A DNA stretch of 5,037 nt from Halococcaceae archaeon (GTDB taxonomy: Archaea; Halobacteriota; Halobacteria; Halobacteriales; Halalkalicoccaceae), in NCBI GenBank assembly GCA_007128515.1, contig SKXI01000199.1:1-5037 (forward strand). Reading direction: 5' to 3'. Below are positions 1 to 5,037 of the stretch, in pieces (position 1 is the stretch's first letter; each line of letters opens with the position of its first letter). The notes under the pieces were generated by a model that worked only from the letters and a program-made list of their open reading frames with translations, did not search any database and was not told the DNA's origin. Made by a program: the position numbers and the translations under genes.

Positions 1-141
1 GCCGGCGGCATCGGCGGGCCGCTCTTCCACGCGATCAACCAGTTCGCCTGGTCGACCGTCGCGATGATCGTCGTCGCGATCCTCGTCGTCGTGCTGGCGA
101 GCGAGGGGATCTCGGCCTACGCCCGGAGGCTGGTGCGGTGA
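1..141 (+). CDS. phnE: ABC transporter permease, PhnE-like, C-terminal fragment
   Basis: This is the last 46 codons of a gene that begins before the window, read in frame 1 to a TGA at 139-141. The fragment starts AGGIGGPLFHAINQF, then has one hydrophobic helix (about residues 18-34, rich in V, I and A), and ends in a short basic tail (ARRLVR). A Gly-rich GxGG...L...I..F.W segment followed by a last membrane helix and an Arg-rich cytoplasmic end matches the C-terminus of PhnE-type permeases, the membrane subunit of phosphonate importers (PhnC ATPase, PhnD binding protein, PhnE permease). The stop overlaps the GTG start of the phosphoesterase gene, so the two are almost certainly one operon. 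Substrate is inferred from family resemblance: phosphonate is the family default, but phosphite or another phosphorus compound is possible. The partner ATPase and binding protein must lie upstream, outside the window. Confidence 0.75.
   Translation, partial: AGGIGGPLFHAINQFAWSTVAMIVVAILVVVLASEGISAYARRLVR
125..129 (+). promoter_or_regulatory. Shine-Dalgarno site for the metallophosphoesterase
   Basis: GGAGG lies inside the last codons of the permease gene, with 8 bases between it and the GTG at 138. A good ribosome-binding site combined with the overlapping stop and start (GTGA) supports the GTG start and translation from the same transcript as the permease. Confidence 0.7.
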
Positions 142-1085
142 GATCCGACGTCCCGTTTCTCGACCCCGACTCGCTCACGACGCCGTTCGCTCACCTCCCC
201 CGGCCGCGGACCGACGGCGAGACGGTGCGGATCGCACTGTTTTCGGACGTGCACGTCGCGGTCGACGGCGAGGCCACCCCCAGGAAGGCGTTTCACCGGA
301 CCGGAGAGTTCCTCGAACGAGCGGTCGAGGACGCGAACGGGAGGGACGTCGATCGGCTCGTCCTCGCCGGCGACCTCACGAAGGACGGCCACCCCGACGA
401 GTTCGCGCTGTTCGAGGAGCGTGTGGAGGGAGCCGACGCGCCGCTCCTCGCGGTTCCGGGCAACCACGACGTCCCCAAAGAAAACGACGACCACGAGACG
501 CCGCCGCTCTCGCGGTTCGCCCGGCGCTACGCCCCGGGACTCCCCTTTCGCCATCGGGTCGGACCGGTCGACCTGATCGGGCTGAACAGCGCGGAGACCC
601 CCGACGGGGTGCTCTCAGGGGTGCACCACGGACAGGTGTCGACCGACCAGCTCGACTGGCTCGACCGCACCCTCGGTCGCGCAGAGACCCCGCTCGTCGT
701 CGTCCACCACAACCCGCTCTCGCTCCCGCAGGTCGCCGATCGCGCCGCTGACTGGCCGTGGCACGTCTACCGTCACGCCGACCCGACCTCGTTTCTCAGG
801 CTTCTAGACGATCACGACGTCCCGCTCCTGATCACCGGTCACCAGCACGTCCCGTCGCTCAGGCACGAAAACGGCCTCACGCAGGTGATCGCCCCAGCGC
901 TCGCCTCGTACCCGCTCTCCTATCTCCTCGTCGAGATCGGCGTTCGGGGCACCGACCTGACGCTGGTCCCCGTCGGGATGACCGGGGACCTGACGGAGTC
1001 CTACGAGAATGCGGCCGCGGGCGAGGCACACCACCGGGCGATGCTCTCGTACACGGACGAGACGCTCCGCTCGCTCCCGTTCTAG
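138..1085 (+). CDS. Calcineurin-like metallophosphoesterase coupled to the permease
   Basis: This is a 315-residue hydrolase of the calcineurin-like superfamily (CpdA/Icc-type phosphodiesterases are relatives). All five metal-site blocks are visible in order: DVH (D37, H39), GD (D79), GNHD (N109, H110), the VVVHHNP block (H190/H191) and GHQH (H235, H237). A two-metal active site cleaving a phosphoester or phosphodiester is therefore expected. There is no signal peptide or membrane helix, so it should act in the cytoplasm. The GTG start overlaps the permease TGA and has a GGAGG site 8 bases upstream. No other in-frame start before the first motif looks better. Being coupled to a PhnE-like permease suggests that it processes the imported compound or an intermediate derived from it. 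This is inference, because the family is too broad to name a substrate. A general cyclic-nucleotide or glycerophosphodiester phosphodiesterase role is an alternative. The gene ends 17 bases from the convergent regulator, with no clear hairpin terminator in the gap. Confidence 0.93.
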   Translation: MRSDVPFLDPDSLTTPFAHLPRPRTDGETVRIALFSDVHVAVDGEATPRKAFHRTGEFLERAVEDANGRDVDRLVLAGDLTKDGHPDEFALFEERVEGADAPLLAVPGNHDVPKENDDHETPPLSRFARRYAPGLPFRHRVGPVDLIGLNSAETPDGVLSGVHHGQVSTDQLDWLDRTLGRAETPLVVVHHNPLSLPQVADRAADWPWHVYRHADPTSFLRLLDDHDVPLLITGHQHVPSLRHENGLTQVIAPALASYPLSYLLVEIGVRGTDLTLVPVGMTGDLTESYENAAAGEAHHRAMLSYTDETLRSLPF

Positions 1086-1102
1086 AGGGGGTCCGGCGGA
1101 CG

Positions 1103-1714
1103 CTACGGGTCGTATCGGAGCAGGTCGTCCGCGTGCGCGGCGAACGCCGTGGTCTCCTCGTCGAACGAGTCGGCGTACCGCACGAGCAGCGTGATGAGCG
1201 TCTCGGGGCGCTCGATCTCGGTCACCTCCTCGCGGTTGAGCACGCCCGCCTCGGCGAGTTCCGAGAGCGTCCGGCTCACCGTCGCGCGGGAAACCTCGGC
1301 CCGCTCGGCGATCGCGGTCCCCGTGGCGTCGGGATCGGTCAGCAGCGCGAGCACGACCGCCCGCGGCGTCTCCCGACGGAGGTAGCCGAGCGCGGTCCGC
1401 TCGAACGCGGAGAACTGCCCCGCGGGAAAGTAGCGTCTGTACTCCCCGTCGGCGTGGCTCTCGATCGACCTGGCGTCTACCAGCCGTCGGAGGTGGTGCT
1501 GGGTCTCGCCGGTGCCGAGCGAGAGGTCGTCCCGTATCTTCGAGAAGTGTGCGCCGGGCGTCGTCGAGAGGTAGCCGGCGATCGCACGCCGTGTGTCGTT
1601 TCCCTCCGACGCCGACGCCTCGTCGCCGACCAGGCCGACGAGCGGCGTCGACGCTCCGAGCGCGGCGAAGCGCCTGAGCGTCGTCCGCTTCTCCCGGTCG
1701 ACGCGCTCTGTCAT
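1103..1714 (-). CDS. Two-winged-helix transcriptional regulator, haloarchaeal type
   Basis: This 203-residue protein carries two winged helix-turn-helix domains. The first spans about residues 42-97: a helical stretch, then HFSKIRDDLSLGTGETQHHL as the HTH and a wing ending in EYRRYFP. The second spans about 105-170, with SRATVSRTLSELAEAGVL as its recognition helix. The tail (171-203, VRYADSF...) is helical and acidic. The tandem wHTH layout and the GAHFSKIRDDL and YRRYFPAG segments match a widespread family of haloarchaeal regulators usually annotated as winged-helix or MarR/ArsR-like proteins. No ligand-binding domain is visible, so the signal is unknown. The N-terminus (about 11-34) has an RR pair, a weakly hydrophobic Ala/Leu/Gly stretch and an ASA motif. 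It looks faintly like a Tat signal but is too weak to call. The ATG is supported by a TATA-like element 23 bases upstream (leaderless mRNA). The target is unknown; the flanking phosphoesterase and stomatin genes are only candidates by position. Confidence 0.85.
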   Translation of the reverse strand: MTERVDREKRTTLRRFAALGASTPLVGLVGDEASASEGNDTRRAIAGYLSTTPGAHFSKIRDDLSLGTGETQHHLRRLVDARSIESHADGEYRRYFPAGQFSAFERTALGYLRRETPRAVVLALLTDPDATGTAIAERAEVSRATVSRTLSELAEAGVLNREEVTEIERPETLITLLVRYADSFDEETTAFAAHADDLLRYDP

Positions 1715-1737
1715 CGAGACGTATAGGGACGGGCCGT

Positions 1738-1743
1738 GTAAAA
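1738..1743 (-). promoter_or_regulatory. TATA-like promoter element of the wHTH regulator
   Basis: Minus-strand TTTTAC stands in GC-rich surroundings, with exactly 23 bases between it and the regulator ATG (A at 1714). An archaeal TATA box lies about 26-27 bases before the transcription start, so transcription should begin at or next to the A of the ATG, giving a leaderless mRNA. A second AT-rich patch (TATA on the minus strand, about 1722-1725) lies near the expected -10 region. No Shine-Dalgarno site is seen. Confidence 0.6.
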
Positions 1744-1804
1744 CCGCTTCGACCGTTCGCCGGGTTCGTGGGTGGCTAACGAGCGATACGTGGTACCTAC
1801 CGCC

Positions 1805-2995
1805 TCAGTCGAGTTCCTTCTCGATCTCCTCGCCCACGTCCTCTTCCGTCTCGTCGACGTCCATCTCGTCGACCTCCTCGTCGAGGTCCGCCTCCACGTC
1901 ACCCAACACCTCGTCGGCGCTCTCGATCGAGGCGGGGTCCTGGCCCTCCTTGATCGCCTGGGCCTCCTGTTCCATCTTCTCCATCTGCTCGGGGCCGACC
2001 TCGGCCTCCTCGTCGATCTGGCCGAGCAGTTCGTCGATGTCGTCGAGCCCGAGCAGTTCGCGCGTCTCGTCGTCGAAGCCCTGGCTGTCGAGCTGGCCCT
2101 CGTCGAGTTTCACGTCGCTCCCGGAGAGGTGCTTGCCGTAGCGACCCACCAGCGAGGTGAGTTCCTGCGGGAGGACGAACGTGGTGGACTCGCCCTGGCC
2201 GATCGCCTCGAGGGTGTCCATCCCCCGCTCGATGATCGCGCGCTCGCCCATCGACTCGGCGGACTTCGCGCGGAGCACGGTCGAGACGGCGTCACCCTGC
2301 GCCTCTAAGATCTGGCTCTGTTTCTCACCCTGCGCGCGGATGATGTTCGACTGCTTGTCACCCTCGGCCTTCTCGATCGCGCTCCGGCGTTCGCCCTGCG
2401 CCTCGAGGATCATCGCGCGCCGCTTTCTCTCCGCGCTGGTCTGTTGCTCCATCGCCCGCTGGACGTCCTGACTCGGGTTCACCTCGCGCACCTCGACCGA
2501 CTCGACCCGGATCCCCCACTCGTCGGTCGGCTCGTCGAGCTCCTTGCGGATCTTCGCGTTGATCTCCTGGCGCTTGTTCAGCGTGTCGTCGAGTTCCATG
2601 TCGCCGAGCACCGCTCTCAGGGTGGTCTGCGCCAGGTTCGAGACCGCCTTCTTGTAGTCGTCGACCTCGAGGTAGGCCTTCTTCGCGTCCATCACTTTGA
2701 TGTAGACGACGGCGTCCGCGGTCACCGGGGAGTTGTCCCGGGTGATCGCCTCCTGGCGGGGGACGTCGAGGGTCTGTGTCCGCATGTCGAAGCGGTGTGT
2801 CGCGCTCACGAACGGGGGGATGAAGTGGATCCCCGGATCGAGCAGCTTCCGGTACTCGCCGAACACCGTCAGCGCTCGTTTCTCGGTCGCGTCCACGATC
2901 TCGACCATCTGCCAGACGGTGACGATGGCGAGAAACAGGATCAGAAGCCCCACGAACGCGAGCGTGAGTTCGACCTGCAGCGGTGCGATGTACAT
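1805..2995 (-). CDS. Stomatin/prohibitin-like SPFH (band 7) membrane protein
   Basis: This 396-residue protein is anchored by one N-terminal helix (about residues 10-30). An SPFH/band 7 domain follows (about 32-185), recognisable from VFGEYRKLLDPGIHFIPP and the DYKKAVSNLAQTTLRAVLGD and NKRQEINAKIRKELD region. Next is a charged coiled coil (about 185-260) containing four 11-residue repeats, then a conserved segment (TTFVLPQELTSLVGRYG, 271-287) and a long acidic tail. Stomatins oligomerise at membranes and work with NfeD in membrane organisation and protein quality control. The nfeD gene lies 69 bases upstream on the same strand, the classical arrangement. I chose the ATG at 2995: it directly precedes the membrane helix and has TTTTAC 23 bases upstream. 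The in-frame ATG at 3034 would add 13 residues and lies upstream of that promoter element. The tail (about 296-396) is longer and more acidic than in typical bacterial stomatins of 250-320 residues, and 19 of its last 31 residues are Asp or Glu. Confidence 0.93.
   Translation of the reverse strand: MYIAPLQVELTLAFVGLLILFLAIVTVWQMVEIVDATEKRALTVFGEYRKLLDPGIHFIPPFVSATHRFDMRTQTLDVPRQEAITRDNSPVTADAVVYIKVMDAKKAYLEVDDYKKAVSNLAQTTLRAVLGDMELDDTLNKRQEINAKIRKELDEPTDEWGIRVESVEVREVNPSQDVQRAMEQQTSAERKRRAMILEAQGERRSAIEKAEGDKQSNIIRAQGEKQSQILEAQGDAVSTVLRAKSAESMGERAIIERGMDTLEAIGQGESTTFVLPQELTSLVGRYGKHLSGSDVKLDEGQLDSQGFDDETRELLGLDDIDELLGQIDEEAEVGPEQMEKMEQEAQAIKEGQDPASIESADEVLGDVEADLDEEVDEMDVDETEEDVGEEIEKELD
2282..2413 (-). 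repeat. Four tandem 11-residue repeats coding for the stomatin coiled coil
   Basis: Stomatin residues 195-238 fall into four consecutive units of 11: MILEAQGERRS, AIEKAEGDKQS, NIIRAQGEKQS and QILEAQGDAVS. The consensus is xIxxAxG(E/D)(K/R)(Q/R)S. Hendecad (11-residue) periodicity is typical of the right-handed coiled coil that follows the SPFH domain in stomatins and flotillins. In DNA these are four 33-base units that have diverged in sequence, so the pattern is conserved as protein rather than as a fresh duplication. Confidence 0.8.
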
Positions 2996-3018
2996 ATCGC
3001 CACGTATGAACGACGGAG

Positions 3019-3024
3019 GTAAAA
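3019..3024 (-). promoter_or_regulatory. TATA-like promoter element of the stomatin gene
   Basis: Minus-strand TTTTAC lies 23 bases before the ATG whose A is at 2995. Hexamer and spacing are identical to those of the regulator gene. This implies a leaderless stomatin transcript made independently of, or in addition to, read-through from nfeD. An 8-bp palindrome, ACCCGGGT, lies just upstream at 3036-3043 and could be part of a control site. Confidence 0.6.
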
Positions 3025-3064
3025 GGGTTCTCATAACCCGGGTACACGGACGCTACGAACGCCC

Positions 3065-3649
3065 TCAGCCGGTTTCGTACTCGGGTTCTCGTTCGCCCGC
3101 CGGGTCGACCGCGTCGACGGCCTCCTCCGGGTCCCGACCGCGCGCGAGTTCGCGGTCGATCTCGTCCTCGATCGCGCCGAGGGACTCGACGCGCACGACG
3201 TTCCCGCCGCCGGGATCGACGACGATCACCTCCTCGCCCTCGGGGATCTCCGAGTCGAACGAGCGGGCGGCGTAGTTCGGGTTGAAACCGCCGCTCTCGA
3301 GTTTGATCTCGCCGGAGGTCGGGGTGACCCGCTCGGTCACCCGGCCGGTGCGTCCCTTCAGGGAGTCGGAGTCACTCGTCCTCGCCGTCCCCTTCCCGCC
3401 GTAGAGGTCGAGTTCGCGGTAGGCGAACAGCGCGACGCCGCCGATGAGCAGGACGAGCATCGCCAGGACGGCGGAGAGGGCGATACCACCGATGAACTGC
3501 CCGAGGACCAGGCCCGCGAGTCCCGCGACGATCAGGGCGACGCCGAGGACGATGAGGTGGGCGCCGGGAGCGATCGCCTCGGCGACCGCGAGGATTACCC
3601 CGACGACGAGGAGGACGACGGGCAGCGACTCGCCCAGGATCTCTACCAT
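3065..3649 (-). CDS. NfeD-family membrane protein, short form
   Basis: This 194-residue protein has three hydrophobic stretches at its N-terminus (about residues 9-27, 31-50 and 53-77), with GAHLIVLGVALIVAGLAGLV typical of NfeD. A soluble beta-rich segment (about 98-157) follows, starting LKGRTGRVTERVTPTSGEI and ending EEVIVVDPGGGNVVRVE, which matches the small OB-fold of NfeD. The last 35 residues are a charged, probably disordered tail. It lacks the ClpP-like serine protease domain of long NfeD proteins, so it is the short form. Short NfeD proteins are thought to partner stomatins through the OB-fold in membrane quality control. The stomatin gene follows on the same strand after a 69-base gap. 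The ATG start is supported by a TATA-like element at the usual leaderless distance, and the membrane segments begin right after it. The family call is secure; the exact cellular role is not. Confidence 0.88.
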   Translation of the reverse strand: MVEILGESLPVVLLVVGVILAVAEAIAPGAHLIVLGVALIVAGLAGLVLGQFIGGIALSAVLAMLVLLIGGVALFAYRELDLYGGKGTARTSDSDSLKGRTGRVTERVTPTSGEIKLESGGFNPNYAARSFDSEIPEGEEVIVVDPGGGNVVRVESLGAIEDEIDRELARGRDPEEAVDAVDPAGEREPEYETG

Positions 3650-3672
3650 ACCCGAGGTTAGAACGCCAACCG

Positions 3673-3678
3673 ATTAAC
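3673..3678 (-). promoter_or_regulatory. TATA-like promoter element of nfeD
   Basis: Minus-strand GTTAAT, preceded by purine-rich GGAAAC (a possible BRE), ends 23 bases before the ATG whose A is at 3649. As with the other two minus-strand genes, this places the transcription start at the start codon and predicts a leaderless mRNA. It would be the main promoter of the nfeD-stomatin unit. Confidence 0.55.
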
Positions 3679-3752
3679 GTTTCCGTGCCTCGTCTCCACC
3701 TCGTGACGCCGCGTCGGGATCGCGAGCCGCACAGGTCCTCTCGCTTCACTCA

Positions 3753-3758
3753 TTTAAT
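3753..3758 (+). promoter_or_regulatory. Candidate TATA element(s) for the CHRD protein gene
   Basis: The divergent region between nfeD and the CHRD gene is clearly AT-richer than its surroundings. TTTAAT at 3753-3758 would place the transcription start near 3782, giving a leader of about 39 bases. A second candidate, ATTAAT at 3779-3784, would place it near 3808. Neither lies at the leaderless distance from the ATG at 3821, so this gene seems to have a 5' leader, unlike the three minus-strand genes. Which element is used cannot be decided from the sequence. Confidence 0.45.
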
Positions 3759-3781
3759 ACTTCCGGATAAACACATGGATT

Positions 3782-3803
3782 AATGATCATTCACTCCGAG
3801 TGA
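3782..3803. promoter_or_regulatory. Two abutting palindromes, candidate operator
   Basis: AATGATCATT (3782-3791) is a perfect 10-bp palindrome. It is followed, sharing one base, by TCACTC-C-GAGTGA (3791-3803), an inverted repeat with 6-bp arms and a one-base centre. Another TCACTC half-site lies at 3746-3751, just before the first TATA candidate. The pair sits where transcription of the CHRD gene would start, a typical place for an archaeal repressor site. The binding protein is unknown. Chance occurrence of one short palindrome is plausible; two side by side plus a repeated half-site is less so. Confidence 0.4.
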
Positions 3804-3820
3804 CCGGTCGAGTGTCGTCC

Positions 3821-5037
3821 ATGAAACGAACACGCTATCCGATGGGACGACGGGGAGTACTGGGAACGATCGGTCTCGCGCTCGTGGGGAGCGGGTTCGC
3901 CACGTCGGCGAGCGCGTGGCACCCGGAGACGTACGAGGCGGAGCTCTCGGGCGAGGGCCACGGCATCGACACGATCGCACGTGGCACGGCGCACTTCGAG
4001 CTCGAGAAGGACGAACTCGCGCTCCGCTACACGCTCGACGTGGTCTGTGTCTGTGACGCGACGATGGCCCACGTCCACCTCGGGAGCGAGGGCGAGGACG
4101 GTCCGGTCGTCGCCTGGCTCTACCCCGAGGAGGGTGAGGAGCCGGAGACCAGAGAGGGCTGGTTCACCGGCACGCTCGGCGAGGGGACGATCACCGACGA
4201 GGACCTCGTCGGCCCGCTCGAGGGCGAGTCGATCGAGGCGCTCGTCGACGCGATGATCGAGGAGGGAGCCTACGTCAACGTCCACACCGAGCGCCACCCG
4301 GACGGCGAGATCAGGGGACAGATCGTGCCGACCGAGGAGTTCGAACGCCCGGACGAGGAGCCGGTGGACCCGGACGAGGAGCACGAGGTCACCGTAACGG
4401 TCCCGGACCAGTTCACGCTCGACCCGATCGAGGGGGCGACGGTGCGACTGGTCGACGTCGAGACGGGCGACGTCGCGGCGGAGGGGACGACCGCCGAGGA
4501 CGGCACCGTCGACCTCCGTGTGCCCGACGGCGAGTACCGCATCGAGGGCGACGCCGAGGGCTACTTCGCGGACGAGGCGGAGCGTCCGATCGAGGTCGTC
4601 GGCGAGGACACGGAGGGGTCGGTGGCCCTCTATCCGGAGGACCCACCGGACGAGGCGGTGCACACCCTCAGGATCGAAGCGACCCGGCTCGACACGGATA
4701 CCCCGATTCGGGGCCGTATCTGGATCGAAGCCGAGGGCGACGAGGTCGCCTCCGAGGAGACCGACGACGGTGTCGTCGAGTTCGAGGTCGGAGACGGGAC
4801 GTACGGGATCTACGCCGAACCCGAGGAGTTCGTCCCGGATACCAGAGATCCCTCCGAGGTCGACGTCGACGGCTCCGACGTCGAGGTCGCGTTCGAGGTC
4901 GAACCGATGACACGGCCCGTCACGTTCGAGGTGACCGACGCGGAGACCGGCGATCCGGTCGAGGACGCGGTCGTCCGTCTCACCCTCCCGCCGGACGGGG
5001 ACGAAGGGGTCTACGAGTACGTCGGCATAACCGGGGA
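3821..5037 (+). CDS. Tat-exported CHRD-domain protein with tandem beta-sandwich modules, 3' truncated
   Basis: The reading frame is open from the ATG at 3821 to the window edge, giving 405 codons plus two bases with no stop. Residues 1-32 look like a Tat signal: R10-R11 in MGRRGVLG, a hydrophobic stretch, and cleavage likely after ASA (30-32). Residues about 36-168 form a CHRD domain, with the family signatures AHVHLG (83-88), a GTLGEGTITDEDL region and YVNVHTERHPDGEIRGQI (151-168). After an acidic linker come carboxypeptidase-regulatory/PEGA-like beta-sandwich modules at about 189-271, 280-361 and 366 onward; the first has PIEGATVRLVDVETGDVAAEGTTAEDGTVDL-type turns (split 202-232). CHRD proteins are extracytoplasmic and of unclear biochemical role; the modules suggest a cell-surface or adhesive role. 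There is no lipobox Cys after the signal, so anchoring, if any, lies beyond the window. GTG at 3812 or ATG at 3842 are alternative starts; 3821 gives the most normal Tat n-region. No strong Shine-Dalgarno site is visible. Confidence 0.88.
   Translation, partial: MKRTRYPMGRRGVLGTIGLALVGSGFATSASAWHPETYEAELSGEGHGIDTIARGTAHFELEKDELALRYTLDVVCVCDATMAHVHLGSEGEDGPVVAWLYPEEGEEPETREGWFTGTLGEGTITDEDLVGPLEGESIEALVDAMIEEGAYVNVHTERHPDGEIRGQIVPTEEFERPDEEPVDPDEEHEVTVTVPDQFTLDPIEGATVRLVDVETGDVAAEGTTAEDGTVDLRVPDGEYRIEGDAEGYFADEAERPIEVVGEDTEGSVALYPEDPPDEAVHTLRIEATRLDTDTPIRGRIWIEAEGDEVASEETDDGVVEFEVGDGTYGIYAEPEEFVPDTRDPSEVDVDGSDVEVAFEVEPMTRPVTFEVTDAETGDPVEDAVVRLTLPPDGDEGVYEYVGITG

Noticed and set aside
1086..1102. 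Possible transcription terminator between the convergent phosphoesterase and regulator genes.
   Set aside because: The 17-base gap has neither a hairpin nor a T-run on either strand, so no terminator can be supported.
758..1726. Long plus-strand reading frame (322 codons) spanning the end of the phosphoesterase and the antisense of the regulator.
   Set aside because: Its translation is Arg-rich with no recognisable motif, and it overlaps two genes with clear family motifs. It is an effect of high GC, which removes stop codons from other frames.
1772..2308. Plus-strand reading frames opposite the stomatin C-terminal half, also 2444-3022 and 1593-2141.
   Set aside because: They are complements of the stomatin coding sequence, with low-complexity translations (Ser-rich or Leu/Val/Asp-rich) and no promoter or ribosome site.
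3036..3043. ACCCGGGT palindrome upstream of the stomatin promoter as a separate operator.
   Set aside because: Eight-base GC palindromes are common in sequence this GC-rich and nothing else marks it, so it is only mentioned with the promoter.
2358..3047. Minus-strand reading frame in another phase over the stomatin gene.
   Set aside because: Its translation is Arg/Gly/Asp-rich with no motif; the overlapping frame encodes a full SPFH protein.
3791..4663. Minus-strand reading frame (290 codons) opposite the CHRD gene.
   Set aside because: The plus strand codes for a Tat signal and CHRD signatures. The antisense translation is repetitive in Leu, Val, Arg and Asp, as expected for the complement of acidic haloarchaeal codons.

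Overview
The window looks like the chromosome of a haloarchaeon (class Halobacteria). It is GC-rich with strong G/C at third codon positions, and the proteins are very acidic. TATA-type archaeal promoter elements sit about 26 bases before several start codons. The gene content fits too: a paired NfeD and stomatin, a two-wing HTH regulator of a halophile-type family, and a Tat-exported CHRD protein. The genus cannot be read from the sequence.

Layout. Positions 1-141 (+) are the last 46 codons of an ABC transporter permease that resembles PhnE of phosphonate importers. Its TGA overlaps the GTG start of a 315-residue calcineurin-like metallophosphoesterase (138-1085, +). Seventeen bases later a convergent gene ends: a 203-residue regulator with two winged-helix domains (1103-1714, -). 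Next come two more minus-strand genes, a stomatin/SPFH membrane protein (1805-2995) and, upstream of it in transcription order, a short NfeD-type membrane protein (3065-3649). A 171-bp divergent promoter region with palindromes follows. The window closes with the first 405 codons of a secreted protein (3821 to the end, +), made of a Tat signal peptide, a CHRD domain and tandem beta-sandwich (carboxypeptidase-regulatory-like) modules. It runs off the edge.

How the genes relate. The permease and phosphoesterase are translationally coupled, which suggests uptake followed by intracellular cleavage of a phosphorus compound. NfeD and stomatin form the classical membrane-quality/scaffold pair. The regulator, stomatin and nfeD each carry a TATA-like element almost exactly 23 bases before the ATG, so all three probably give leaderless mRNAs. 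This fixes the stomatin start at 2995 rather than the upstream ATG at 3034. No shared function for the three blocks (phosphorus uptake, NfeD/stomatin, CHRD protein) can be shown from the sequence.

I found no mobile element, CRISPR array, tRNA or rRNA, and no gene-free stretch above 300 bases. Nothing here clearly amounts to an undescribed system. The points most worth a second look are the permease-phosphoesterase coupling, the repeated promoter geometry, the palindromes before the CHRD gene, and the Cys/His cluster in the CHRD domain.
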